Shown piece after piece: positions 52,821 to 61,617 of a stretch of DNA of 61,896 nucleotides. The notes below the pieces were generated by a model, which searched no databases, was not told the DNA's origin, and saw nothing but the letters and a program-made list of their open reading frames with translations. The number at the start of each line of letters is the position of its first letter. Positions within the stretch are counted from its first letter, which is position 1. The translations under genes and the position numbers were made by a program. Source of the DNA: an uncultured Alphaproteobacteria bacterium (GTDB lineage Bacteria > Pseudomonadota > Alphaproteobacteria > Parvibaculales > Parvibaculaceae); contig CAISYL010000197.1 in NCBI GenBank assembly GCA_903889655.1, positions 1 through 61,896 on the forward strand. Direction: 5' to 3'.

Positions 52821-53566
52821 TTGAAGATGCGGTTCCAGCGGATCGACGAGGGCCAGCGCCAGAATTCCCAGAAATGCGCGCTGCCGTCCGTGGAGAAGAA
52901 GATGATCTCCGCCTTGCCTACCAGATTCTCGAAAGGCACGTAGCCCACCACGCTCGGCACACGGCTGTCGGCGGAATTATCGCGGTTGTCGCCCATCATG
53001 AAGTAATGATCCGGCGGCACGACATAGACGCCCGTATTGTCTTCGACGCTCTCCTCGATGAGATCGAGGGTCGTATAGGAAACGCCGTTCGGCAGCGTCT
53101 CCTGATATTGCGGGATGCGGCGCACATTGCCGAACTCGTCGCCCGCCACGAAGTCCTCGACGCGCACGCGCGGCACCGGCTGGTTATTGAGATAGAGCAC
53201 GCCGTGCTTCATCTGGATCGTGTCGCCCGGGAGGCCGATCAGCCTCTTGATGAAGTCCGTGCGATTGTCGGTCGGCTTCTTGAAGACGACGATGTCGCCG
53301 CGATGCGGCTGGCGGCCAAAAATCCGGCCGTCGAAAAGCGGCGGGCTGAACGGCAGGGAGTGCTTGGAATAGCCGTAGCTGTATTTCGAGACGAAGAGAT
53401 AGTCGCCAACCAGCAGCGTCGGCACCATCGAACTCGACGGGATATTGAAAGGCTGGAACAGGAAGGCGCGGATGATGAGAGCGATGACGAGCGCGTAGCC
53501 GATCGTCCGGGCATTTTCGGCAAATGCGCCGGTTCCGGCCTTCTTCATATTGTCAGTCATCGACAT
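52808..53566 (-). CDS. lepB: Signal peptidase I
   Basis: A 252-residue inner-membrane protease that removes signal peptides. One N-terminal membrane helix (IGYALVIALIIRAFLFQPFNIPS) is followed by the catalytic serine in PSSSMVPTLLVGDYLFVSKYSYGYS and the catalytic lysine in FKKPTDNRTDFIKRLIGLPGD, with the box E motif YFMMGDNRDNSADSR near the end. The C-terminal tail carries a second hydrophobic/basic stretch. It overlaps rnc by 13 bases and lies 87 bp downstream of acpS. Confidence 0.96.
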   Translation of the reverse strand: MSMTDNMKKAGTGAFAENARTIGYALVIALIIRAFLFQPFNIPSSSMVPTLLVGDYLFVSKYSYGYSKHSLPFSPPLFDGRIFGRQPHRGDIVVFKKPTDNRTDFIKRLIGLPGDTIQMKHGVLYLNNQPVPRVRVEDFVAGDEFGNVRRIPQYQETLPNGVSYTTLDLIEESVEDNTGVYVVPPDHYFMMGDNRDNSADSRVPSVVGYVPFENLVGKAEIIFFSTDGSAHFWEFWRWPSSIRWNRIFKWTD

Positions 53567-53653
53567 CCATCCAACTCCCTGTCGTCCCGATAGCCGCCCT
53601 TATACGGGAACGACGGGACCATAACACAGCTTCGGCCCGCAGGCCGTCCCGGT

Positions 53654-54076
53654 TCACCCTTGCGCGGCCGCCACATTGCCGGCCGGCAGGGCCGAAATTA
53701 TGACGAAAGCCTGCGCCATGGGATGATCGTCGGTAATCGTTATATGGATGACCGCCTCCATGCCCGACGGCGTGATGACCTTCAGGCGTTCTTTTGCGCC
53801 GCCGGTCAGCACCATGGTCGGTTGGCCGCCACGAAGGTTAACGACGCCCATATCTTTCCAGAATACGCCCCGATTGAGCCCTGTGCCGAGCGCCTTGGCA
53901 CAGGCTTCCTTGGCGGCGAAACGCTTGGCGTAGGACGCCGCGCGGTTGCGCCGCCTGTCCGATTTCTGTCGCTCGATATCCGTGAAGATGCGCTGGGTGA
54001 AGCGCTCGCCGAAGCGCTCCAGCGTCTTTTCAACCCGGCGAATATCTATCATGTCGTTGCCGATGCCGATGATCAT
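53654..54076 (-). CDS. acpS: Holo-[acyl-carrier-protein] synthase
   Basis: A 140-residue enzyme that attaches 4'-phosphopantetheine from CoA to apo-ACP. The magnesium-binding motifs are [21 protein letters not shown] (residues 2-22) and [18 protein letters not shown] (residues about 49-66). The start ATG overlaps the pdxJ stop by four bases (ATGA), which fixes it and couples the two. A long antisense extension of the frame upstream is noise. The C-terminus [12 protein letters not shown] is typical. Confidence 0.95.
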   Translation of the reverse strand: MIIGIGNDMIDIRRVEKTLERFGERFTQRIFTDIERQKSDRRRNRAASYAKRFAAKEACAKALGTGLNRGVFWKDMGVVNLRGGQPTMVLTGGAKERLKVITPSGMEAVIHITITDDHPMAQAFVIISALPAGNVAAAQG

Positions 54077-54843
54077 GCGGTTCTGGCTCCAAGGACTTCG
54101 GCACGCGCCTTGTCCATCAGCGCGCGCATCCGCTTGATCGTCGAATCGAGACCGCCGAAAATGGCCTCGCCGATCAGGAAATGGCCGATGTTGAGCTCCG
54201 CAATCTCGGCCAAGGCGGCAATGGGCGCCACGTTGTCGAAGGTCAGGCCATGGCCGGCGTGGACTTCGAGACCAAGATCGGCGCCTTCGCGAGCCGCCCT
54301 TGTCAGCCGCGCAAGCTCCTCGACCCGCCGCCCCGCATCGCCGGCATCGCAATAGGCGCCGGTATGCAGCTCGACCACCGGGGCACCAAGGGCGCGGGCA
54401 GCTTCGAGCTGATGGCTATCGGGATTGATGAAGAGCGAGACGCGAATGCCGGCGTCGCTGAGTTTCCGGATGTAGAGCGCCATGTGCTGGCGATGGCCGG
54501 CGACATCGAGCCCGCCTTCCGTCGTCACTTCCTCGCGCCGCTCGGGCACGATGCAGCAGGCATGAGGCTTGTGGCGCAGCGCTATGTCGAGCATCTCGGG
54601 CGTCGCCGCCATTTCGAGATTGAGCGGCAGGCCGATCTCGTTCATCAGCTTGTCGATGTCCTCGTCGCGGATGTGACGCCTGTCCTCGCGCAGATGCGCG
54701 GTGATGCCGTCGGCGCCGGCGGCTGCCGCGGCATGGGCGGCACGCACAGGATCGGGGTGATCGCCGCCGCGCGCATTCCGGATCGTCGCGACGTGATCGA
54801 TGTTGACCCCAAGCCGCAGATGCGTCGCTTTTGTTCCGCTCAT
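54073..54843 (-). CDS. pdxJ: Pyridoxine 5'-phosphate synthase
   Basis: A 256-residue TIM-barrel enzyme that closes the pyridine ring of vitamin B6 from 3-amino-2-oxopropyl phosphate and deoxyxylulose phosphate. The text [55 protein letters not shown] and HTGAYC, then [15 protein letters not shown] and [14 protein letters not shown], is diagnostic. ATG 54843 is preceded by GGGAG; a GTG one codon upstream is also possible. The pdxJ-acpS pair is very widely conserved. Confidence 0.96.
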   Translation of the reverse strand: MSGTKATHLRLGVNIDHVATIRNARGGDHPDPVRAAHAAAAAGADGITAHLREDRRHIRDEDIDKLMNEIGLPLNLEMAATPEMLDIALRHKPHACCIVPERREEVTTEGGLDVAGHRQHMALYIRKLSDAGIRVSLFINPDSHQLEAARALGAPVVELHTGAYCDAGDAGRRVEELARLTRAAREGADLGLEVHAGHGLTFDNVAPIAALAEIAELNIGHFLIGEAIFGGLDSTIKRMRALMDKARAEVLGARTA

Positions 54844-54864
54844 CACTCCGGTCTCCCGCGCAGC

Positions 54865-55449
54865 CTATTCCTGCTCATCATTGTCCGCGAGCGCATCCCG
54901 CTCCGCCTGCCGGGCCATGGCGCGCTCTTCCAGTTGCTCGCGCCGACGAAGCTGATAAGCGGCGACAGCAGCTTTGACGATAAAATATGTCACAAACGCG
55001 GCGGCGATGCCGAGCGGGACAGATCCCAGCGCCATCGGGACCAGAACCGGCAGGATCATGTCGAAGGCCTTGTGGCTCATCAAAACCTCGGTGAGGTTCA
55101 CGTGATGCCTTCCCGACATGCCGAGCATCCGGGTGCCCAGATCGTAGGTCGCGATCCAGATCGGCGGATAACTCAGCGGATTGCCGACCAGTGTCCCGAA
55201 GGCGGCCGCGATGAGATTGCCCCTCAACACCCAGGCGATCACGACCGCCATCATGATGTGGAAGCCGAGCAACGGCGAGAATGAGGTGAAGGCACCGGCC
55301 GCGAAGCCGATGGCAATGGTGTGCGGCGTACCGCTCAGGCGCCAGACGCGCCGCCAGACATAACGGGTCGCACGCTTCCAGCCGATGCGGGGCCAGAAAG
55401 CCTCTCTCAGCTTCTGCAGCGGATGAAGCTCGACCCTACGCCGGAACAC
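54865..55449 (-). CDS. DUF2062 membrane protein
   Basis: A 194-residue protein with two or three membrane helices and the DUF2062 motif: RRVWRLSGTPHTIAIGFAAGAFTSFSPLLGFHIMMAVVIAWVLRGNLIAAAFGTLVGNPLSYPPIWIATYDLG (residues about 30-105). A later helix is around VPLGIAAAFVTYFIVKAAVAAY, and the tail is Arg/Glu-rich. Function unknown; the family is widespread and often sits near pyrE or pdxJ. It lies between pyrE and pdxJ with a short gap to each, so it is probably part of the same unit. Confidence 0.9.
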   Translation of the reverse strand: MFRRRVELHPLQKLREAFWPRIGWKRATRYVWRRVWRLSGTPHTIAIGFAAGAFTSFSPLLGFHIMMAVVIAWVLRGNLIAAAFGTLVGNPLSYPPIWIATYDLGTRMLGMSGRHHVNLTEVLMSHKAFDMILPVLVPMALGSVPLGIAAAFVTYFIVKAAVAAYQLRRREQLEERAMARQAERDALADNDEQE

Positions 55450-55459
55450 CGATCATTCC

Positions 55460-56044
55460 TTATTTCAATCCCCGGCTGCCCGGTTTGGTGGCCGGGAGCT
55501 TTGCAAGGTCGGGCGGCAACTTGTCCGCGGGATAAGCCGGCACGTCGATCTGCGCGAGCGAGATGAGCTTCACGCCAACTTTCGCCTTGCCGCCGGAACG
55601 ATCGATCAGGCACGCCGCCGCGACGACGCGCGCGCCGGTCTTCCTGATCGCGGCGATGCACTCGCGCGACGAAAGCCCGGTGGTCACGATGTCCTCGACC
55701 ATCAGCACGTTCATGCCCTTCTTCAGTTCGAAGCCACGGCGAACCGTGAATTCTCCATTCTCGCGTTCGACATACATGGCCGGTACGCCGAGCTGCCGAG
55801 CCGTCTCGTAGCCGGGAATGATGCCGCCGACCGCGGGCGAGACGATGGCATCGATCGGCTTGTCGATCTCGTCGCGCACCTTCGCCGCAAGCGCCTTGCA
55901 GAGCTTGGCGGTGCGCTTGGGGTTCATGAAGACCAGCGCCTTCTGAAGGAAGAGAGGACTGTGAAGGCCCGATGACAGGATGAAATGCCCCCGCAGGAGC
56001 GCACCCGACTTTTCGAATTCCTTCAGAACCTTGGCCTCTTTCAT
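55460..56044 (-). CDS. pyrE: Orotate phosphoribosyltransferase
   Basis: A 194-residue pyrimidine enzyme that makes OMP from orotate and PRPP. The PRPP-binding loop is [25 protein letters not shown] (VEDIVTTG), and other blocks are [29 protein letters not shown] and [44 protein letters not shown] 56044 ([11 protein letters not shown]) is preceded by GGGGGG; the open frame upstream has no ribosome site. It follows the RSH gene by 78 bp on the same strand. Confidence 0.95.
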   Translation of the reverse strand: MKEAKVLKEFEKSGALLRGHFILSSGLHSPLFLQKALVFMNPKRTAKLCKALAAKVRDEIDKPIDAIVSPAVGGIIPGYETARQLGVPAMYVERENGEFTVRRGFELKKGMNVLMVEDIVTTGLSSRECIAAIRKTGARVVAAACLIDRSGGKAKVGVKLISLAQIDVPAYPADKLPPDLAKLPATKPGSRGLK

Positions 56045-56122
56045 GGCGCCCCCCAATTTTGGTGCATCGGGATAGCAGATTTTGCCTGCCATGACCCGGA
56101 AAATTAAACGATATGCGCCGCC

Positions 56123-58273
56123 TCAGCGACGCGGCCGAACGACCCTGCTGACGACCGACAGACCGTTGAGCGCCGACATGATGCGCGTGAGGTGTTTCAC
56201 GTCGCGGACCTCAAGATCGATCTGCATGTCGTAGAAATCCGGATCGCGCTGCGTCATCGACAGGTTGGTGATGTTGCTGCCGTAATCGGCAATCAGCGAG
56301 GTGATGTGGCCAAGCGAGCCGACTTCGTTGCGCGCGGTGACATGGAGACGCGCCGGAAAGACCTGAGGGTGATCCGGGTCGATATCCCAGGCAACGTCGA
56401 GCCAGCGCGTCAGATCGCCATCGAACTCCTCCAGCGCCGGCGCGTCGATCGGATAGATCGTCACGCCTTTGCCCGGCGTCACGATGCCGACGATACGTTC
56501 GCCCGGCAGCGGGAAACTGTCCGGCGCCATCGTGATCGCAAGGCCGTGGCCTCGTCCCGAAAGCCGGACGATGGCGCGATGGTCCCCCGCGCCATTGGTT
56601 TTCACGGGCTTGCGCCGCCCACCCTTTTTCACCGGCAGTTCGGGATAGACGGTTTCGAGAACCTGCTGGCCGGTGAGTTCGCCGGCGCCGACGGAGGCCA
56701 GAAGATCGTCCACGTCGTCCTGATGCAGCACACCGATAGCGCGCTGCAGGATGACGTCGGTCATCTCCCTGCCGGCGGCCTCGAAGGCGCTTTTCAGCAT
56801 TTGCCGGCCGAGACGACCGAACTCGGCGAGCTTTGCCTGACGAATGGAACGGCGAATGGCGGAGCGCGCCTTGCCTGTCGCAACGAAAGCTTCCCATGCG
56901 GGAGACGGACGCTGCGCCTGCGAGCGAATGATCTCAACTTCGTCGCCGTTCTGCAGCACCGTGCGCAGCGGCATATGCCGGCCATTGATCTTGCAACCGA
57001 CGCAACTGTCGCCGACATCGGTATGCACCGCATAGGCGAAGTCGATCGGGGTCGCACCGCGCGGCAGCGTGATGAGAAGCCCCTTGGGTGTGAAACAGAA
57101 GACCTGATCGGAGAACATCTGGAGCTTGGTATGCTCCATGAATTCTTCCGGCGTGCCGCCATGCTCCAGCATTTCGATGAGCTGACGCAGCCAGCGGAAG
57201 GTGCTTGCGAATTCGGATGAGTGCTCCGCTCCGCCCGCGCCTTCCTTGTAGAGCCAGTGTGCCGCAATACCGAGTTCGGCGACCTCGTGCATCTTGTGGG
57301 TGCGGACCTGAATTTCGACGCGCTTCTGTTCCGGCCCGATCATCGTCGTGTGGATCGAGCGATAACCGTTGTTCTTCGGCGTCGAGATGTAGTCCTTGAA
57401 ACGTCCCGGCACCATCGGCCAGTTCGTATGCAGGATGCCGAGCGCGCGATAGCAGTCGGCGACATCGTCGACGATGACGCGAAACCCGAAAATGTCGGAA
57501 AGCTGTTCGAGCGAGATGGCGCGGCGTTCCATCTTGCGCCAGACGGAATAAGGCCGCTTCTGCCGTCCGTCCACTTCGCAGGCCAGACCGCCCGCCTGCA
57601 ATTTCGACTGGAGCTCGTCGGCGATGCGCTTGACGATATCGCCGCTCGCGGCGCTGAATTCGTTGAGGCGCTTCAGCAGCGTCTCACGCGCTTCCGGGTT
57701 GAGTTCCTTGAAGGCGAGATCCTCGAGCTCCTCGCGGATTTCCTGAATGCCCATGCGGCCCGCAAGCGGCGCATAGATATCCATCGTCTCCTGCGCGATG
57801 CGCTGACGCTTTTCCGGCGAGGGGATGTATTGCAGCGTCCGCATATTGTGCAGACGGTCGGCGAGCTTCACCAGCAGGACGCGAATGTCGTTCGACATTG
57901 CGAGCAGGAACTTGCGGAAATTCTCCGCCTGCTTGGAATGTTCCGATGTGAGTTCGATGCGGGTGAGCTTGGTCACGCCGTCGACGAGGTTCGCGACTTC
58001 GGGACCGAAGAGCTTCGTCAGCTCCTCCATCGTCGCGTCCGTATCCTCGATCGTATCGTGAAGGATCGCGGTGACGATCGTCGCCGTGTCGAGCTTGAGG
58101 TCGGTCAGAATGCCGGCGACTTCGATCGGGTGCGAGAAATACGGATCGCCGGATGCGCGCTTCTGGTTGCCATGTTGCTTCATGGCATAGACATAGGCGC
58201 GGTTGATCAGGGCTTCGTCCGCCTTGGGATCGTAGCCGAGTATCCGATCGACCAACTCATACTGACGCAGCAT
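56123..58273 (-). CDS. rsh: Bifunctional (p)ppGpp synthetase/hydrolase (RelA/SpoT homologue)
   Basis: A 716-residue stringent-response regulator. The hydrolase HD domain is intact (GNQKRASGDPYFSHPIEVAGIL, TAILHDTIEDTDAT). The synthetase has GRFKDYISTPKNNGYRSIHTTMIGP, whose RFKD charge pattern is that of bifunctional enzymes. A TGS domain (VFCFTPKGLLITLPRGATPIDFAYAVHTDVGDSCVGCKINGRHMPLRTVLQNGDEVEI) and a C-terminal ACT domain (LGHITSLIADYGSNITNLSMTQ) follow. Alphaproteobacteria normally have one such protein. It lies 131 bp after the rpoZ stop, with a terminator between. Confidence 0.96.
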   Translation of the reverse strand: MLRQYELVDRILGYDPKADEALINRAYVYAMKQHGNQKRASGDPYFSHPIEVAGILTDLKLDTATIVTAILHDTIEDTDATMEELTKLFGPEVANLVDGVTKLTRIELTSEHSKQAENFRKFLLAMSNDIRVLLVKLADRLHNMRTLQYIPSPEKRQRIAQETMDIYAPLAGRMGIQEIREELEDLAFKELNPEARETLLKRLNEFSAASGDIVKRIADELQSKLQAGGLACEVDGRQKRPYSVWRKMERRAISLEQLSDIFGFRVIVDDVADCYRALGILHTNWPMVPGRFKDYISTPKNNGYRSIHTTMIGPEQKRVEIQVRTHKMHEVAELGIAAHWLYKEGAGGAEHSSEFASTFRWLRQLIEMLEHGGTPEEFMEHTKLQMFSDQVFCFTPKGLLITLPRGATPIDFAYAVHTDVGDSCVGCKINGRHMPLRTVLQNGDEVEIIRSQAQRPSPAWEAFVATGKARSAIRRSIRQAKLAEFGRLGRQMLKSAFEAAGREMTDVILQRAIGVLHQDDVDDLLASVGAGELTGQQVLETVYPELPVKKGGRRKPVKTNGAGDHRAIVRLSGRGHGLAITMAPDSFPLPGERIVGIVTPGKGVTIYPIDAPALEEFDGDLTRWLDVAWDIDPDHPQVFPARLHVTARNEVGSLGHITSLIADYGSNITNLSMTQRDPDFYDMQIDLEVRDVKHLTRIMSALNGLSVVSRVVRPRR

Positions 58274-58310
58274 TCCTCAAACCTTGCCAGCCTACGGGTT
58301 AACTCACACG

Positions 58311-58349
58311 AAACAAAAACGCCGCCCTTACCTTCCGGCCGGGGCGGCG
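58311..58349 (-). terminator. Rho-independent terminator of rpoZ
   Basis: On the minus strand CGCCGCCC and GGGCGGCG (with extra GC pairs around a 14-base loop) are followed by GTTTTTGTTT. It lies 56 bp after the rpoZ stop and before the rsh start, so rsh probably has its own promoter between. Confidence 0.85.
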
Positions 58350-58404
58350 CTCTAAACCGAATGACGCTCGGGAGCGGAACTCCTCTCCGCCGTTAGCCTT
58401 GGGC

Positions 58405-58827
58405 TCAGTCTTCCCCATCCATGTCGTCCGCGTCGGCGGATTTCTGCTGCGGCGAGTCGATCTGGCTCTGGATGGCGCGGAGGAGTTCCTCCTCGCTCAT
58501 ACGGTCGCCGCCGGCGCCCGCGCCGAAGGTATCGATCTCGGCAGCCTGAACTTCGCCCGAGGTCAGGAGCTGGAGGCTCTCGGCTTCCGGCTCGTCCGTC
58601 TCGACGCGCTTCTGCATGCTGCCGACGAGGTCCTCACGGAGTTCGGCGGGCATGACGGTCCGCTCGGCGATTTCGCGCAGCGCCACGACCGGGTTCTTGT
58701 CGTTGTCGCGATCCACGGTCAGCTCCGCACCGGCCGACATGGCCCGGGCGCGATGAGCGGAAAGGAGAACCAGTTCGAAACGGTTCGGCACCTTGTCGAC
58801 GCAATCTTCAACGGTTACACGCGCCAT
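58405..58827 (-). CDS. rpoZ: RNA polymerase omega subunit
   Basis: A 140-residue omega subunit, which assists beta-prime folding and is needed for ppGpp effects. The core is [58 protein letters not shown] (residues 1-58). A Glu/Ala-rich C-terminal extension makes it longer than the E. coli protein (91 residues), as is usual in alphaproteobacteria. It is followed by a good terminator, then rsh; the rpoZ-rsh neighbourhood is conserved. Confidence 0.96.
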   Translation of the reverse strand: MARVTVEDCVDKVPNRFELVLLSAHRARAMSAGAELTVDRDNDKNPVVALREIAERTVMPAELREDLVGSMQKRVETDEPEAESLQLLTSGEVQAAEIDTFGAGAGGDRMSEEELLRAIQSQIDSPQQKSADADDMDGED

Positions 58828-58936
58828 GGTGGCAACTCCGGGTATAGCGGGGAAAATTTATTGTGCGCTGTATGTAGGGGGTCGGCAATGAGAAAGCAAG
58901 CAAAAGCAGGCTCTTAGGCGCCGGATTTGGCCCATT

Positions 58937-59482
58937 TCAGGACCCAATTCGCTCAATTCCGGCCAGTGCGCCCGGGCCGTGGCGCGCCTTCAGCCGGGCG
59001 ATGAGGCTTTGGGCACCCTCCCCGGTCAAGGGATGACGCCAGCGGGGGGCAACTTCCAGGAGCGGAACCAGCACGAAACCCCTGTCGGCAAGGCCAGGAT
59101 GCGGCAAGGCAAGGGGCAGCTCCCCCAGTCCGGCATCGGCTCCCCGGGGGCCTGATGGCGGGATCACAAGGCCCTCGAAATCGATCAGGTCGAGGTCGAG
59201 CGTCCGTTCCCCCCAGCGGATGCGGCGAACCCGGCCGAACTGCGCCTCGATGCGGTGAAGCATGTCCAGAAGCGCGCGGGGCGGCAGGGCGGCTTCCACG
59301 GCGACCACCCCGTTCACGAAGGGCGGCTGTGCGTAAGGGGTGATAGCCGGCGTCCGGTACCAGGAGGACCGCCGCAGGACGGTAATGCCAAAGGCCGGCA
59401 TGATATCGAGCGCGTCTTCGAGCACCGTTATCGGTTCGCCATAAACACTCGTCAGATTGGCGCCCAGTGCTATCAAAATCAT
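58937..59482 (-). CDS. folK: 2-amino-4-hydroxy-6-hydroxymethyldihydropteridine pyrophosphokinase
   Basis: A 181-residue folate enzyme transferring pyrophosphate from ATP to the pterin. The N-terminus ILIALGANLTSVYGEPITVLEDAL, the catalytic segment RRIRWGERTLDLDLIDFEGLVIP with the two metal aspartates (LDLD), and the ALPHPGLADRGFVLVPLLEV block near the end are all present. The gene is divergent from the NYN-domain gene across a 141-bp gap, and rpoZ follows it on the same strand after 109 bp. No other folate gene is in the window. Confidence 0.95.
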   Translation of the reverse strand: MILIALGANLTSVYGEPITVLEDALDIMPAFGITVLRRSSWYRTPAITPYAQPPFVNGVVAVEAALPPRALLDMLHRIEAQFGRVRRIRWGERTLDLDLIDFEGLVIPPSGPRGADAGLGELPLALPHPGLADRGFVLVPLLEVAPRWRHPLTGEGAQSLIARLKARHGPGALAGIERIGS

Positions 59483-59623
59483 CGCGTCCCGTTCCCGTGC
59501 ATGGAATATCCGTTTTCAAAAATCGCGGGGCTTCTATAGTTTGCCGGCATATGCAAAGCCGTCCGCCGGCCACGTTTTCATTTCAAACCTGTCATCGACA
59601 TAAGATACGCGCAGGAGACTCTC

Positions 59624-60253
59624 ATGAATTTTTATCCGCAGGAACGTATTGCCCTCTTCATCGACGGCGCCAATCTCTATTCGGCCGCGCGCGGTCTGAA
59701 TTTCGACATCGATTACAAGCGGCTGCTTGAACTCTTCCGTTCCAAGGGAACGCTTCTCCGCGCCTTCTATTACACCGCACTGCTCGAGGACCAGGAATAT
59801 TCGCCGCTGCGGCCGCTGATCGACTGGCTCGATTACAACGGATATTCGGTCGTGACGAAACCGGCCAAGGAATTCACCGACGCCGCGGGTCGTCGCCGCG
59901 TCAAAGGCAATATGGACATCGAACTCGCGATCGACGCGTTGGAGATCGCCGACAAGATCGATCATGTCGTGCTCTTTTCGGGCGATGGCGATTTCCGCCG
60001 CCTCGTCGACGCCATCCAGCGCAAAGGCAAGCGCGTCACCGTCGTCTCCACAATCCGCTCCTCGCCGCCCATGATCGCGGACGAACTCCGTCGCCAGGCA
60101 GATCAGTTCGTCGACCTCGAAAGCCTGCGCGGCGTCATCGGCCGCAATCAGGATGGCCGTCATCAGCAGGTTGCCGCCGCGCCGGTCGAAGATGACGATG
60201 AATATTACGACGATGAGGACGAGGACGATCTCGACCAGCCAGCGCGCGCCTGA
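59624..60253 (+). CDS. NYN-domain (LabA/DUF88-like) protein with an acidic tail
   Basis: A 209-residue protein with the PIN-like NYN fold of predicted metal-dependent RNases. The first acidic site is FIDGANLYSAARGLNFDIDYKRLL (residues 10-33), and the second is GNMDIELAIDALEIADKIDHVVLFSGDGDFRRLVDAIQRKGKRVTVV. The C-terminal tail (about 185-209) is strongly acidic (EDDDEYYDDEDEDDLDQ). The cellular target is unknown, although the aspartate set suggests nuclease activity. GGAG lies nine bases before the ATG. The uracil-DNA glycosylase gene starts eight bases after its stop, so the two are probably an operon. Confidence 0.9.
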   Translation: MNFYPQERIALFIDGANLYSAARGLNFDIDYKRLLELFRSKGTLLRAFYYTALLEDQEYSPLRPLIDWLDYNGYSVVTKPAKEFTDAAGRRRVKGNMDIELAIDALEIADKIDHVVLFSGDGDFRRLVDAIQRKGKRVTVVSTIRSSPPMIADELRRQADQFVDLESLRGVIGRNQDGRHQQVAAAPVEDDDEYYDDEDEDDLDQPARA

Positions 60254-60261
60254 CGCATCCC

Positions 60262-60918
60262 ATGTCAGAGATCGAAATCGCGGCACCGGAAGCGCCGCGC
60301 GACTGCCCGCTCTGCCCGCGTCTCGTCGCCTATCGCCATGAAAATCAGGCCGCGCATCCCGACTGGTTCAACGGACCCGTGCCGTCCTTCGGCACCGAGA
60401 ATGCGCGGCTTCTGATAGTCGGGCTCGCGCCGGGCGTACAGGGTGCGAACCGCACGGGACGGCCTTTTACGGGCGATTATGCCGGCGATCTCCTCTATTC
60501 GACGCTGATCGAATTCGGTTTCGCCAAGGGCACATATCAAGCGCGGTCGGATGACGGGCTGAAGCTCGTCGATGCCATGATCTCGAACGCCGTGCGCTGC
60601 GTACCGCCGCAGAACAAGCCGACGCCGCTGGAAGCAAAGACTTGCTTGAGATTTTTCTCGGCGCGCCTCGCGGCACTTCCGAAGCTCACCGCCATTCTCG
60701 CCCTCGGCCGCATCGCACATGACGCCGTGCTCACCGCGCACGAAGCCAAGCGTTCGAAATTCCCCTTCGGCCATCAGGCGAACCACGATCTCGGCGACGG
60801 ATTGCGGCTTTTCGACAGCTATCACTGCTCGCGCTACAACACGAATACCGGCCGCCTCACGACGCCGATGTTCCACGCGGTGTTCAGCGATATCCGGAGC
60901 TATCTCGACGGGAAGTGA
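60262..60918 (+). CDS. Uracil-DNA glycosylase, family 5 (UdgB-like) with iron-sulfur cluster
   Basis: A 218-residue DNA-repair glycosylase. The iron-sulfur cysteines are Cys15, Cys18, Cys113 and Cys128. Motif 1 is GLAPGVQGANRTGRPFTGD (54-72) and motif 2 is SYHCSRYNTNTGRLT (186-200), with His188. The alanine after GL fits the family 5 (UDGb) type, which removes uracil and some deaminated bases, rather than family 4. The usual Pro/Ser after His is Cys189-Ser190 here. The start is ATG 60262, eight bases after the NYN gene. Confidence 0.9.
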   Translation: MSEIEIAAPEAPRDCPLCPRLVAYRHENQAAHPDWFNGPVPSFGTENARLLIVGLAPGVQGANRTGRPFTGDYAGDLLYSTLIEFGFAKGTYQARSDDGLKLVDAMISNAVRCVPPQNKPTPLEAKTCLRFFSARLAALPKLTAILALGRIAHDAVLTAHEAKRSKFPFGHQANHDLGDGLRLFDSYHCSRYNTNTGRLTTPMFHAVFSDIRSYLDGK

Positions 60919-60928
60919 GCCGGAGGCA

Positions 60929-61600
60929 TCAACTATACCTCTGTTCCGTCCACGGATCGGCTTCGTTGTGATAGCCGCGCTCTTCCCAGAAGCCGGGCTT
61001 GTCGACCGGGCTGAATTCGATCCGCCGGATCCACTTCGCGCTCTTCCAGAAATACCATTGCGGCACGATGGCGCGCACCGGGCCGCCGTGCTCACGGGTC
61101 AGGCGCTCACCCTCCCAGCTATGGGCGATCAACACGTCCGGCTCGTCGAAGACCTCGAGTTTGATGTTGGTGGTGTAGCCGTCATAGGAATGAAAAATGA
61201 CGTGGCGCGCCTCGGCCGTCGGCTTCACGAGATCGATGATCGTCCGCGAGGAGACGCCGTCCCAGTTGTTGTCGTAGCGGCTCCATGTCGTCACGCAATG
61301 GATGTCGCTGACATAATGCGTCTGCGGCAACGCCATGAACTGCTCGAAGGTCAGCGTGACCGGATTTTCGACAGCACCCTCGATCCGCAAGCGCCACTTG
61401 TCGAGCGCGATGTCGGGCTGGACGCCGAGATCGAGGACCGGCCATTTCTCGACGAGGTGCTGACCCGGCGGCAGGCGGTTCGCGTGGCGAAGGTCGGCCT
61501 TGCCGGTGAGGTGCCGGCCTTCGGCGGCCGTCTTCTCCTTGGAACGGATCAGCTTGTCCTTGATCTGGCCGATCAGTCCCGGCTTCTCGTCGTCGCTCAT
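60929..61600 (-). CDS. Sulfite-oxidase-like molybdopterin oxidoreductase (MsrP/YedY family core)
   Basis: A 223-residue protein of the sulfite oxidase fold. The molybdenum cysteine lies in the motif SDIHCVTTWSRYDNNWDGVSSRTIIDLV (residues about 120-150). The rest follows the YedY/MsrP pattern (LTFEQFMALPQTHYVSD, FHSYDGYTTNIKLEVFDEPDVLIAHSWEGERLTREHGGPVRAIVPQWYFWKSAKWIRRIEF). Unlike exported YedY it has no Tat signal peptide, so it is probably cytoplasmic with its own cofactor. Substrate unknown. It lies 17 bp after the smpB stop on the same strand. Confidence 0.88.
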   Translation of the reverse strand: MSDDEKPGLIGQIKDKLIRSKEKTAAEGRHLTGKADLRHANRLPPGQHLVEKWPVLDLGVQPDIALDKWRLRIEGAVENPVTLTFEQFMALPQTHYVSDIHCVTTWSRYDNNWDGVSSRTIIDLVKPTAEARHVIFHSYDGYTTNIKLEVFDEPDVLIAHSWEGERLTREHGGPVRAIVPQWYFWKSAKWIRRIEFSPVDKPGFWEERGYHNEADPWTEQRYS

Positions 61601-61617
61601 CGAGGCTCCTTTCGGAC

